The translations under genes and the position numbers were made by a program. Source: CAUZRD01 sp963582255 (lineage in GTDB: Bacteria > Pseudomonadota > Alphaproteobacteria > Rhizobiales > TMED25). From it: a DNA stretch of 29,438 bases. This document shows, in pieces, positions 14,995 through 23,181 of the stretch; within the stretch, counting starts at the first letter, position 1; every line of letters starts with the position of its first letter. Under the pieces are notes generated by a model that worked only from the letters and a program-made list of their open reading frames with translations, made no database searches and had not been told where the DNA came from. The stretch lies in contig CAUZRD010000007.1 of the NCBI GenBank assembly GCA_963582255.1, positions 1-29,438 on the forward strand. Reading direction: 5' to 3'.

Positions 14995-16317
14995 ATGGAC
15001 TTCATAAAATATTCCGAACCCGTTGATCTAAAACAGTATGCGCCCGATGCTCAGGGGCCAGAGCAGTTCTTCGGACTTCCATCGACGGTAGATTTCTGCA
15101 CGCAGTGCACATACAGCAACCAGAAACCCAACTCAGATCAAGAGTACAAGCATACCCGCACATCAAGGAAATCAACTGTTGCCTTAGACACAGAAGGCGT
15201 GTGCTCGGCCTGCCGCATAGCGGAGAAAAAGCAGTCGATCGACTGGGCGGCACGCTCGAAAGAGCTGGGCGAACTATGTGACCGTTACCGCAGGGATGAC
15301 GGCGGCTATGACTGCGTGGTGCCCGGCTCGGGAGGCAAGGATAGCTTCTATGCCTCGCACAAGCTCAAGTATGAGTACGGCATGAACCCACTCACGGTGA
15401 CATGGGCACCACACATCTATACCGACTGGGGCTGGAAGAACTTTCAGTCTTGGCTACATGCCGGCTTCGACAACTATTTATTCACGCCGAACGGTCGGGT
15501 ACACAGGTTGCTGACGCGGCTCGCACTGGAACAGATGTTCCACCCGTTCCAGCCTTTCATCATGGGCCAGATGTACTTTCCGCCTCGCATCGCAGCACAG
15601 CTCGGCATCCCTTTGGTATTCTACGGCGAAAACCCAACTGAATACGGTAATGCCGCCAATGCAGACAGTAAGGCAACCAAGGACACGGAGTACTTCTCGA
15701 GCCCAGATAAGTCACAGATTTTCCTAGCAGGCACGTCGCTGGCCGATCTCAAAGGCCACTTTGGCCTCACCGAACATGACCTTAAACCTTATCTTCCGCC
15801 CGATCCTGGAGAGCTACTAAAAGCTAAAGTCGACGTACGATATCTAGGATACTACCTACCCTGGCACCCACAGGAGTGCTATTATTATGCCGTTGAGCAT
15901 GGAGGCTTCCAGGCTGCGCCGGAACGCTCGGCCGGCACCTACAGCAAGTATAGCTCAATCGACGACAAGATCGATGACCTGCACTACTACACAACTTTCA
16001 TCAAGTTCGGCATTGGCCGTGCCACCTATGATAGCGCGCAAGAGATCCGCAACGGTGAGCTCAACAGGGAGGAGGCCTTGCGACTCGTCCGCCGCTACGA
16101 CGGAGAGTACTCTGAGAGGTTTGAGCGCGATAACTTCGACTATCTATCGCTGCCTCCTGAATTTTTCCCGGTCGCCGCGAAAGCATTCGAGCAACCGCTG
16201 ATGGATCGAGCCTATTTCGAACGGCTAACCGACCGCTTCCGCTCACCCCACCTGTGGCAGTTCTCCAAAGACCAGTGGAATCTCAGGCGCACATCCTTCC
16301 ATGGGCTAGCAGACTGA
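14995..16317 (+). CDS. wbuX: N-acetyl sugar amidotransferase (WbuX/PseA/WbpG type)
   Basis: An ATP-pyrophosphatase-type enzyme of 440 residues. The PP-loop is PGSGGKDSFYAS (from about 110), where the invariant SGGKDS activates the substrate amide by adenylation. Two cysteine pairs, FCTQCTYSNQKP (Cys35, Cys38) and GVCSACRIAEKKQ (Cys70, Cys73), form the zinc site typical of the N-acetyl sugar amidotransferase family. The family replaces the carbonyl oxygen of an N-acetyl group with NH from the HisH/HisF pair, giving an acetamidino sugar (as in ManNAc3NAmA or Pse5NAc7Am). I chose ATG 14995 because GGGG lies 6 bases upstream. In-frame GTG 14953 and ATG 14980 lack a Shine-Dalgarno sequence. It sits in the same transcript direction as the HisF/HisH partners at 9.1-10.5 kb. 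Confidence 0.92.
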   Translation: MDFIKYSEPVDLKQYAPDAQGPEQFFGLPSTVDFCTQCTYSNQKPNSDQEYKHTRTSRKSTVALDTEGVCSACRIAEKKQSIDWAARSKELGELCDRYRRDDGGYDCVVPGSGGKDSFYASHKLKYEYGMNPLTVTWAPHIYTDWGWKNFQSWLHAGFDNYLFTPNGRVHRLLTRLALEQMFHPFQPFIMGQMYFPPRIAAQLGIPLVFYGENPTEYGNAANADSKATKDTEYFSSPDKSQIFLAGTSLADLKGHFGLTEHDLKPYLPPDPGELLKAKVDVRYLGYYLPWHPQECYYYAVEHGGFQAAPERSAGTYSKYSSIDDKIDDLHYYTTFIKFGIGRATYDSAQEIRNGELNREEALRLVRRYDGEYSERFERDNFDYLSLPPEFFPVAAKAFEQPLMDRAYFERLTDRFRSPHLWQFSKDQWNLRRTSFHGLAD

Positions 16318-16336
16318 GCGCAACTGGAGAAACTTC

Positions 16337-18166
16337 GTGAAACCACCTCTTTTCTATGGACTGACACCAGGCGGGCGCGCCTTTATCTTGAGCGAGATTC
16401 TGCTGCGACGCAGGCAGTTTGTCGTGCTTATTATACTCAGTATCATTGCAGCAATCTTCGAGATGATGGGAGTTGGGCTTGTATTCCCGCTTATCATGAT
16501 TATCGTCAGCCCATCCAGCATCGACAAATTTGCGCCGCTAGTATGGCTTGTCGACGTGCTTGGAGTCGGCCGTGGCCGTGGGCTTCTCGTGCTGCTAACC
16601 TGTCTGATCGGCATCGTGATGATTAGTAAGAACCTTTACATGATCGGGTTCAACTGGCTGCAGCAAAACATCCTGGCAAACTGGAAGTCGGAGCTCAGCG
16701 CCAGACTGATGGGCCTGTATATCTACTCCGAGTATCGGCTTTACCTAGAGAAGCCTAGCTCTGAGTTTATCCGCAACATCTCGCTTACAACAGCGGTGTT
16801 CGACCAGTTCATATCTGGCATGATCAATACGATCGTCAACAGTATAATCCTGCTCGCAGTAACTAGCCTGGTGATATTTGTGCTGCCACCGGAGACGTTT
16901 GTTGGCCTGATTGCGATTTTTCTGACCGTCGGAGCTTGCTATTTTGCCATGAAGAGGCCGTTCGAGAAAATTGGTGTCGAGCTCAACATACTGTTCCAGA
17001 AGCGGCAATCTATCCTGCGGCAATCTATCGGCCTTATCAAAGAAACGCGCATTATGGCCAAGGAGACATTTTTTCTGAATCGTTTCGTAGACGTAGAGCG
17101 GCAGAATTTTAATCGCAGCGCGTATTATAACTTCCTCTCCTGCATTCCACCGCTGATAATCGAAGCGATGGTAATCTTGGCAATACTGAGCCTCGTCGGC
17201 TACATCTTATTCAAAAGCGGAAGCGAAGCGACGGGACTCGCCACCCTGGGTCTACTAGCAGCTGCACTATTCCGCTCCGTTCCCCTGCTCAACCGTACCC
17301 TAACGGCACTGCAGCTGATAAACTTAAGTCGCAACACAGTGGAAATCGTCGGCAAGGAAATTTTCGAGCTAGAGGCTTCCGTACGAGTTCCGACGGGCGA
17401 GGTTCTGAAGCTGCCCTTCAACCATTTAGTCAAGCTCGACAACATCTCCTACAGGTATCCGACCGGCAACCGATTGGCGTTGATTAACGCCTCACTGGGG
17501 ATCAATAAGGGCGAATACCTAGGCATCACTGGGCCTTCCGGTGCAGGTAAGTCAACATTGGCTGCAATTCTTCTGGGCCTCATATCACCAACATCAGGGC
17601 GGGTGCTGATTGATGGCATCGATATTGATAATGCTGTGCATAAGCGCGGCTGGCAGAAGAATATTGGCTTTGTACCTCAAGACGTGATGCTTGTGGAGGA
17701 TACGATCGCCAACAATATTGCCTTTGGCTTAGATGGAGACATCGACAAGGGTAAAATCTGGCAAATTCTGGATATGGTGCAGATGAAGCTTTTCGTCGAA
17801 GAATTGCCGGATCAACTCAACTACTTCCTTGGCGAGGATGGCATTCGCCTATCCGGCGGTCAGCGCCAACGGCTCGGCATCGCACGTGCCCTTTACTACG
17901 ATCCAGAGTTTCTCTTGCTAGACGAAGCAACATCGGCGCTTGACGTAGCCACCGAGCAGGCGTTCACCGGCATGCTCAATAGCATGCGCGGAACGCTCAC
18001 CATTATCATCATGTCACATCGGCTCAGCACATTACGCGACTGCAATCGAGTAGCTATGATATCGAATGGTAGTGTTGTCGATGTCGCTCCATTCGACGAG
18101 CTGCAGGAACGCTGCCCCGAGTTCCAAAAACTCGTCGAGTTATCAAACATAAAGCACCAAATTTAA
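16337..18166 (+). CDS. ABC exporter (fused permease and ATPase), PglK/MsbA-like glycan flippase candidate
   Basis: A 609-residue type IV ABC exporter half-transporter. About six membrane helices occupy residues 25-330, starting with FVVLIILSIIAAIFEMMGVG, which resembles the first helix of PglK-type lipid-linked oligosaccharide flippases. The ATPase domain (about 365-609) has Walker A GPSGAGKST (399-407), Q-loop Gln448, signature LSGGQRQR (505-512), Walker B FLLLDEATSALD with Glu530, and switch His561. It starts with GTG after GGAG. It lies between the amidotransferase and the second cytidylyltransferase, where a flippase for the undecaprenyl-linked glycan is expected. No Wzx or Wzy gene is present in the window. 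Lipid or peptide export is possible, but the context favours glycan translocation. Confidence 0.88.
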   Translation: MKPPLFYGLTPGGRAFILSEILLRRRQFVVLIILSIIAAIFEMMGVGLVFPLIMIIVSPSSIDKFAPLVWLVDVLGVGRGRGLLVLLTCLIGIVMISKNLYMIGFNWLQQNILANWKSELSARLMGLYIYSEYRLYLEKPSSEFIRNISLTTAVFDQFISGMINTIVNSIILLAVTSLVIFVLPPETFVGLIAIFLTVGACYFAMKRPFEKIGVELNILFQKRQSILRQSIGLIKETRIMAKETFFLNRFVDVERQNFNRSAYYNFLSCIPPLIIEAMVILAILSLVGYILFKSGSEATGLATLGLLAAALFRSVPLLNRTLTALQLINLSRNTVEIVGKEIFELEASVRVPTGEVLKLPFNHLVKLDNISYRYPTGNRLALINASLGINKGEYLGITGPSGAGKSTLAAILLGLISPTSGRVLIDGIDIDNAVHKRGWQKNIGFVPQDVMLVEDTIANNIAFGLDGDIDKGKIWQILDMVQMKLFVEELPDQLNYFLGEDGIRLSGGQRQRLGIARALYYDPEFLLLDEATSALDVATEQAFTGMLNSMRGTLTIIIMSHRLSTLRDCNRVAMISNGSVVDVAPFDELQERCPEFQKLVELSNIKHQI

Positions 18167-18171
18167 CTACC

Positions 18172-18864
18172 ATGCGCACGGTAGCAATCATACCAGCACG
18201 CGGCGGTTCGAAGGGAATTAGCCGCAAGAATCTGCTACTTCTCGCCGGCAAGCCACTGGTGGTATGGTCGGTCGATGCCGGGCTCGGCGCAAGTCTCGTG
18301 GAAGCCACGTATGTCTCTACCGAGGATGCCGAAATTGCAGAGGTGGCAGCCCAGGCCGGAGCGCGAATCATCAAGCGCCCAATTGAACTCGCGAGCGACA
18401 CGGCACAGAATGATGCTGTGATGAGGCACGCACTGGGTGCAATCCGTGCCGAGGGCCATGAGCCTGAGACTGCGGTGCTGCTGCAGCCAACCTCACCGCT
18501 GCGGCGGGCCGAGCACGTAGATGGTTGCATCGAAATCTATCATCGCGTCGGCGCAGCATCAGCCATGAGCGTATGTGCGGTCGACTATCATCCGGGAAAG
18601 TCCATCGTGATCACCAACGGCATGGTTGAGCCATTCACCAATGATCACGACATGGAGGCACGGCGGCAGGACATGGTACGCGCATACCGGCAGAATGGCG
18701 CAATTTACATAACAGGCGTGGCTGATTTCCTTTCCTACGGCCAGTTCTACAAACGGCCGTGCGTTGCCTACGAGATGGAGCGAGCGCTTAGTATCGACAT
18801 CGACGAGCCGCTCGATCTTGAACTTGTGGAATTGATGATGGCTAACGCAGGGGGTGCAAAATGA
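18172..18864 (+). CDS. CMP-sugar cytidylyltransferase (NeuA/LegF/PseF-type), copy 2
   Basis: A 230-residue CMP-nonulosonate synthetase-family enzyme. It begins with the CTP loop VAIIPARGGSKGISRKNLLLLAGKPL (4-29), followed by TYVSTEDAEIAEVA, VLLQPTSPLRR (the canonical form of the base-contacting motif), and a late LSIDIDEPLDLEL acidic motif. All features fit NeuA/LegF/PseF. The gene is 5 bases after the ABC exporter and overlaps the methyltransferase start by 4 bases (ATGA). It is more canonical than the copy at 11703, which suggests that the two act on different ulosonic acids or at different steps. KDO activation is unlikely because the KdsB signature is absent. Confidence 0.92.
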   Translation: MRTVAIIPARGGSKGISRKNLLLLAGKPLVVWSVDAGLGASLVEATYVSTEDAEIAEVAAQAGARIIKRPIELASDTAQNDAVMRHALGAIRAEGHEPETAVLLQPTSPLRRAEHVDGCIEIYHRVGAASAMSVCAVDYHPGKSIVITNGMVEPFTNDHDMEARRQDMVRAYRQNGAIYITGVADFLSYGQFYKRPCVAYEMERALSIDIDEPLDLELVELMMANAGGAK

Positions 18865-19580
18865 CCTTGGCAGTTTACAACAACCATGCCCACTACATCG
18901 CCGAGGGCTGGAGCGCGCAGCCGAAAGAGAGCTTTAAGCAGCTTGCTGAGATCGTCGCGAGTCGGTGCGGACTATCAGGACTAACAGTGCTCGACATCGG
19001 TTGCGCCACAGGCGAGCTGCTAGGCTTTCTGTCCACGCAAATAGATGGCGGTAGCTTCGTTGGTGTCGATGTCACGCCCGAGCTACTCCAGACGGGAATG
19101 CGTCTGCTGCCCGAGGCGCATTTTGTGCAAGCGTCAGCTCTCGCGCTGCCAACTGAGCTTGATGCCGGTTTCGATCTCGTTTGCTCGATCGGCTGCATGT
19201 CAATCTTCGATGAAACGCAAATCGAAACGTTTTGGGATAACCTATTTAGGGTCTCGCGGCCGGGAGGCACCATCATCGTTATGTCACCGCTCAATCCCTA
19301 CGGCGTCGATGCCATAATCCGACACCGTAAGCACATCAACGGAAAGTCCGGAGTTTGGGAAACGGGCTGGAACATCTTCAGCGTTGATACCATTGCCGAG
19401 ATCGTAGCCGCACATGGCGCCAAGCTAGAAATACAACCGTTCCGAATTGGCATTGACATCGCGCAACGTGCTGACCCTATACGCACTTGGACAATACCTG
19501 TTGGCGACAATCCACGCCAACTGACCAACGGCCTCAAACTCCTCGTAGATCACGAGTTCATGATCGTAGACAGAGCATAA
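18861..19580 (+). CDS. Class I SAM-dependent methyltransferase
   Basis: A 239-residue Rossmann-fold methyltransferase. Motif I is VLDIGCATGELLGFL (43-57), the acidic residue Asp70 in FVGVDVTPELL would bind the ribose of SAM, and SIGCMSIFDETQIETFWDNL followed by VSRPGGTIIVMSPLNPYG marks motif III and the post-III region. It belongs to the Methyltransf_11/25 type, which methylates small molecules and sugars. The start is coupled to the cytidylyltransferase by an ATGA overlap. An O- or N-methyl decoration of the glycan is the natural inference. Nonulosonic acids in flagellin glycans often carry methyl groups. The acceptor atom cannot be read from sequence. Confidence 0.85.
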   Translation: MTLAVYNNHAHYIAEGWSAQPKESFKQLAEIVASRCGLSGLTVLDIGCATGELLGFLSTQIDGGSFVGVDVTPELLQTGMRLLPEAHFVQASALALPTELDAGFDLVCSIGCMSIFDETQIETFWDNLFRVSRPGGTIIVMSPLNPYGVDAIIRHRKHINGKSGVWETGWNIFSVDTIAEIVAAHGAKLEIQPFRIGIDIAQRADPIRTWTIPVGDNPRQLTNGLKLLVDHEFMIVDRA

Positions 19581-19587
19581 AATAGCC

Positions 19588-19797
19588 ATGAGCGACAAAG
19601 ATCGATTGCGGTTTGCCTTCCACAACATCGGTAACTTCCAGTTACAGCGGAGCGTAGTGAAAAGATGGGCCGAGTTGGTGTTGTCGGAAGAGGCGTTAGC
19701 ACATGTCACAAGCGCGCAGATTGTGGTCACCGGCGAATGCACCCAGCATATCATTAATCAGCTTGTCACGACCCAACGCCAAGGAGTCATCCCGTGA
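19588..19797 (+). CDS. Small unknown protein (69 aa) coupled to the NeuB-like gene
   Basis: An ATG 7 bases after the methyltransferase stop opens a 69-codon frame. Its TGA overlaps the GTG start of the next gene (GTGA), a sign of translational coupling and of a real gene. The product has a basic helix-like N-terminal half (LQRSVVKRWAELVLSEEALA) and ends in SAQIVVTGECTQHIINQLVT. There is no signal peptide or membrane segment. The I-V-V-T-G-x-C-T-Q stretch looks like the first beta-strand and loop of an alpha/beta protein, so it could be a truncated N-terminal fragment of a larger enzyme. I recognise no family. It fills the gap exactly, so an accessory subunit of the synthase is possible. Confidence 0.5.
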   Translation: MSDKDRLRFAFHNIGNFQLQRSVVKRWAELVLSEEALAHVTSAQIVVTGECTQHIINQLVTTQRQGVIP

Positions 19798-20894
19798 ATC
19801 GCGTGTTAGAGCTTGGCGGCTTCCGATTGGGGGTGGATGTGCCACCGGTTTTTCTTACCGAGATTGGTGCCTTCTTTGGCCAAGATATGGCTCTCGCCTC
19901 ACGCATGATCTCCGACATCATTGGTGTCGGTGCGAGCGTGCCACACCAGCCAATGGTGTTGAAGACCGAGATCCTGCACGACGTCGACGTCTGTCTACCC
20001 GGCGACACTCTGGAGACTTATGCCTCGAAGGACGGCCGCGTGCGCCAGGAGAACTACCGTGCGCTGATCGAGCGCAAGGTTGTACCGCTGTCGCAGTACG
20101 AGGTGCTGTTGAAGCAATGTACCGCGGCGGGTGTGCCATTCATCGTCTCAATTTACGATTTCACTGGCGCTGATTTTGCCATCGATATCGGCGCGGCAGC
20201 TCTCAAGATCGCGTCCGCCAACCTGGTGCATGTGCCGCTAGTTCGCCACTGCGCCCGCGCTTGCGCCAGCCGCGGCCTGCCGCTTATCCTCGATACCGGG
20301 CGGGCATCGATCGCGGAGGTATCCGCTGGGGTGGACATCGCGCGCGCGGTCGGCTGTGAGGACATTGTCATTGAACACAGTCCCGACGGGCACCCAGCAC
20401 TGCCCAAGGCGCACAACCTACGTATACTTAAAACCTACCAACAAAAATTTGGGCTGCCAGTCGGGATATCTGATCACCACGTTGGCCTAGAGATGCTCTA
20501 TATGTCGATCGCACTCGGTGCCACCGTGATCGAGAAAGGCGTGCACGTGGCGCCAGACGATCTCGATATAGATATTTCGCATACCATGGGTGTTCACGAC
20601 CTCGCCCGCGTGCTGCAAACAGTCCACGACTGCTGGCAGGCGATGGGACAAACTGCGCGTGATAAGCGCGTCGTTATTGAGGGCGTGATCGGCACTTCGC
20701 AGCGTGCCTGCCTGGTGGCTAAGCGCGATCTCACGCCAGACGACGCGGTATCACTCGATACCATCCGATTTGCATTCCCCTGTATCGGCATTCCGGTACA
20801 GCAATGGGATGCCGTAAAGGGCTGGAGCATCGTGCAGGAAATTCCTGCCGGGCATCCACTGCAATGGTCCGATGTCTGCCAATACACTCGCTAG
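19794..20894 (+). CDS. NeuB-family nonulosonic-acid synthase, divergent (PEP-condensing, with SAF domain)
   Basis: A 366-residue NeuB/LegI/PseI homologue: TIM-barrel synthase domain (about 15-290) plus a C-terminal antifreeze-like SAF domain (about 295-366). Family marks are FLTEIGAFFGQDMALASRMI (20-39), AALKIASANLVHVPLV (135-150), LILDTGRASIAEV (164-176), IEHSPDGHPALP (193-204, metal His195), GISDHH (224-229, metal His228) and ATVIEKGVH (243-251). NeuB enzymes condense PEP with a 6-carbon sugar to make a 9-carbon ulosonic acid. Several normally conserved positions differ: N-H after EIG is FF, the VK-x-QT lysine is Pro50, S-G-E is SAN (141-143), and the SAF-domain R-P-G arginine is replaced (AFPCIGIP). 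Metal ligands and Lys138 remain, so activity on an unusual substrate seems more likely than loss. Start is GTG, coupled to the upstream small gene. Confidence 0.87.
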   Translation: MNRVLELGGFRLGVDVPPVFLTEIGAFFGQDMALASRMISDIIGVGASVPHQPMVLKTEILHDVDVCLPGDTLETYASKDGRVRQENYRALIERKVVPLSQYEVLLKQCTAAGVPFIVSIYDFTGADFAIDIGAAALKIASANLVHVPLVRHCARACASRGLPLILDTGRASIAEVSAGVDIARAVGCEDIVIEHSPDGHPALPKAHNLRILKTYQQKFGLPVGISDHHVGLEMLYMSIALGATVIEKGVHVAPDDLDIDISHTMGVHDLARVLQTVHDCWQAMGQTARDKRVVIEGVIGTSQRACLVAKRDLTPDDAVSLDTIRFAFPCIGIPVQQWDAVKGWSIVQEIPAGHPLQWSDVCQYTR

Positions 20895-21879
20895 AGAACC
20901 TACATGGAGGGGACTGAACCCAGGTCTTCCACTCTGGCAACCCGCCGATCCGGTCGACGCTTGGATTGTATCCGCGGCAGGACTCAACGGCCATCTTTTC
21001 GCTCAGGTGCCCGGCAGTGGGATCTCAGCTGGTTTCTACCGGCTGGAGCGCCAGTCAGCGGCACCACTGTTTTTAAAAAAGGTAGAAACTGAGCGGAGAT
21101 CACTCTTAGAGGATGCCGAAACCATCGCCAGCTGGCTCCATGCACGAGGCGTACTAGTTGCCACGGCACTACCCGGATTTCCGCTTGTCTTACCTGATGG
21201 CGCACTGCTTATCGCAATGCCGTACATCGACGGAAGGAGGGTAGTTGCCACCGCGGGAGACCTTGCGGCGCTAGGAAAATCGCTTGCAGCGCTGCATGAC
21301 ACTCTAGTCTTGCACCCTGCTGTCGAGGCATGGCGTACCAACACCCGCGCGCACCTCAATCATCTCGAAGAAATCCGCACAGCGCTGGCCAACGGCCGTC
21401 TCACCGCCGGTCCGGAGCCAATGCAGCTGGCGCAGCTAGCTGCCGAAACTGACCTCGATTTCATCGATGCCCATGCAGACTGGCAACCACTGCATGGCGA
21501 CTTAAATCCTGGCAATCTATTAATGGTCAACGACTCCGCTGTGCTGTTAGATTTCGAGGACGTACCCCACTCTATGCATCCGCCGCTGACCGAGATATGT
21601 CTTGCCGTCGAGCGCTTTATACTAGCGTCGGTTGAAGACGATAATGAGGCCGTTCGGCTTGGTCGTGTGCTGCTCGATGGCTATGGCTGGAAGCAAGAAT
21701 TTGGCAATGGTATGTCGCCCATAAAAGTGCTCAGAGCGCGGGCACTGCGTTCGCTCAGTCTGCTAGCCAGCGCGGAGGAAGCAGGCACATATATCTCGGA
21801 AACCGAGTGGTACAAGTTCTTTTATCTCGAGCAAATGGCGCTCCGCCGGGCAGCAACACTGGAGGCGGTGTTTGGATGA
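20872..21879 (+). CDS. APH-fold small-molecule kinase
   Basis: A 335-residue aminoglycoside-phosphotransferase-like (choline/homoserine kinase fold) protein. The Brenner motif is WQPLHGDLNPGNLLM (204-218) with catalytic Asp210 and metal Asn215. The DFG-equivalent is VLLDFEDVPH (224-233) with Asp227, and Lys69 or Lys70 in PLFLKKVETE is the probable ATP-binding lysine. The ATG at 20872 lies 23 bases inside the synthase gene, so the two are coupled. In this position it probably phosphorylates a sugar intermediate or lipid-linked acceptor rather than an antibiotic. A kinase is not part of the standard NeuB/NeuA route, where a phosphatase or epimerase is expected. Cytoplasmic, no signal peptide. 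Confidence 0.82.
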   Translation: MSANTLAREPTWRGLNPGLPLWQPADPVDAWIVSAAGLNGHLFAQVPGSGISAGFYRLERQSAAPLFLKKVETERRSLLEDAETIASWLHARGVLVATALPGFPLVLPDGALLIAMPYIDGRRVVATAGDLAALGKSLAALHDTLVLHPAVEAWRTNTRAHLNHLEEIRTALANGRLTAGPEPMQLAQLAAETDLDFIDAHADWQPLHGDLNPGNLLMVNDSAVLLDFEDVPHSMHPPLTEICLAVERFILASVEDDNEAVRLGRVLLDGYGWKQEFGNGMSPIKVLRARALRSLSLLASAEEAGTYISETEWYKFFYLEQMALRRAATLEAVFG

Positions 21880-21910
21880 TAATACCAAAAAGTAAAATAG
21901 GACGAGGTCA

Positions 21911-23056
21911 ATGAAACCGAGCCTGTTGATCACGATGAGGGACATCGCCGGTGCCTCACATTTAGTAGAGGTCATTCGCACACTAGAGCGTGATAACCGC
22001 TTTAATTTCCGTGTGGCTGCGCAAATGCCGGCATCAGATTTTCTAACGCGGAGTGGGATTGCACATCAACGCATCAAACTGCCGCCAGCCAAAGAGATGG
22101 CTTCTGAGGCGGCGGCCAATCTTTTAGCAGCTGCCCGGCAGCTTCTGGCAGAGAGGCAGACCGATGCCGTACTTGTTGGCCTGTCAACGCCGATCGACGG
22201 TGGTATCGACGAAGCCATATTAGCCGAAGCAACCGTGCCAACATTCCTGCTCCAAGACTTCTGGGGCGAGTGCAATGACTTCTTCGGCCGAACCGCCGAT
22301 ATCTTCTTCGTACTCGATGAGACAGCTAAACAGTGCAATACGGAACGCTTCGGAACCGAGAGCGTGATCGTGGGCTCCGCGCGGCACTCCGCTTACGCTA
22401 CACAGGACTTCTTCAAAATCAAGCGACACAAGCGACGGTTGCTGGGCATAGACCAGGACGCTCAAGTTATAGGCTATTTCGCTCAAGCGCTACATCACAT
22501 GGAAGGCTATCACCGCACGGTGCGTAGCTTCATCGAAGCAGTCGAACAGATGCCGCGAAAGGTAACCATCTTGCTGCGCAAGCACCCACGCGAGACCTCG
22601 GATCATTTTCAGACAACAGTGCAGTTGTTCGAGCAGAGCTACCTCGAGGTAGTTATCGATAACAACGGATTTGTCGAGGATTGCCTAGCCACATGTGACG
22701 TAGTCTGCAGCATGTTCTCGAACTGCGCCTACGATGCATCCTTCCAGAACTTCTACTCACCGTCGCCACTGCTGATACCAATGGTTATGCTGTTCGATCC
22801 TCAGATCTCCGCTTGGTTTAGCGAGCGCATTGATCTTAAAACTCTGCCAACTTTTACCAAAAAGCTAGTCGTGCCGGTATACGAGCGCAACATGCTGGAT
22901 GAAGTACTGGAGACATGCTTCGATCCTGAGTTCCGTTATCTGATCTGGAGTCAGGCGCGATCGCAGCTGACAAACCCGACGAAAGCCTGCGATCGCATCA
23001 TCGACAGCATACTAAGCAATCTAGGATACCCCCTTCCCGTCACACCATATCACTGA
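21911..23056 (+). CDS. GT-B-like protein with HP motif, candidate glycosyltransferase
   Basis: A 381-residue cytoplasmic protein with an apparent two-Rossmann (GT-B) layout: N-domain about 1-150 (LLITMRDIAGASHLVEVI at the start) and C-domain from VIVGSARHSAY (152-162). The motif LLRKHPRETSD (221-231) contains an HP pair, and CDVVCSMFSNCAYDASF (262-278) has serines where the S-S/T motif of HP-type sialyltransferases lies. These are the CMP-binding marks of several bacterial sialyltransferase and CMP-ulosonate transferase families. I recognise no exact family, and epimerase or capsule-polymerase relatives share the fold. It begins 31 bases after the kinase. Use of a CMP-activated sugar made by the neighbouring genes is the favoured inference. 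Confidence 0.65.
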   Translation: MKPSLLITMRDIAGASHLVEVIRTLERDNRFNFRVAAQMPASDFLTRSGIAHQRIKLPPAKEMASEAAANLLAAARQLLAERQTDAVLVGLSTPIDGGIDEAILAEATVPTFLLQDFWGECNDFFGRTADIFFVLDETAKQCNTERFGTESVIVGSARHSAYATQDFFKIKRHKRRLLGIDQDAQVIGYFAQALHHMEGYHRTVRSFIEAVEQMPRKVTILLRKHPRETSDHFQTTVQLFEQSYLEVVIDNNGFVEDCLATCDVVCSMFSNCAYDASFQNFYSPSPLLIPMVMLFDPQISAWFSERIDLKTLPTFTKKLVVPVYERNMLDEVLETCFDPEFRYLIWSQARSQLTNPTKACDRIIDSILSNLGYPLPVTPYH

Positions 23057-23181
23057 GGTTCAAATATATATCGTGCATAAATCCTTGATATCATCATCAA
23101 TTATGCCAAAATGAACGCAAGAATTTCTATTTTCTTCATCCTTTTTTTTCGATAGCTTAACTATCAAATAGGTCATTCCAG

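Noticed and set aside
18054..18530. 158-codon minus-strand frame over the second cytidylyltransferase
   Set aside because: Antisense shadow of the NeuA-type gene; serine- and arginine-rich product typical of such shadows.
20872..21879. Aminoglycoside resistance kinase
   Set aside because: It shares the APH fold only; overlap with the synthase gene and the glycan context make antibiotic resistance improbable.
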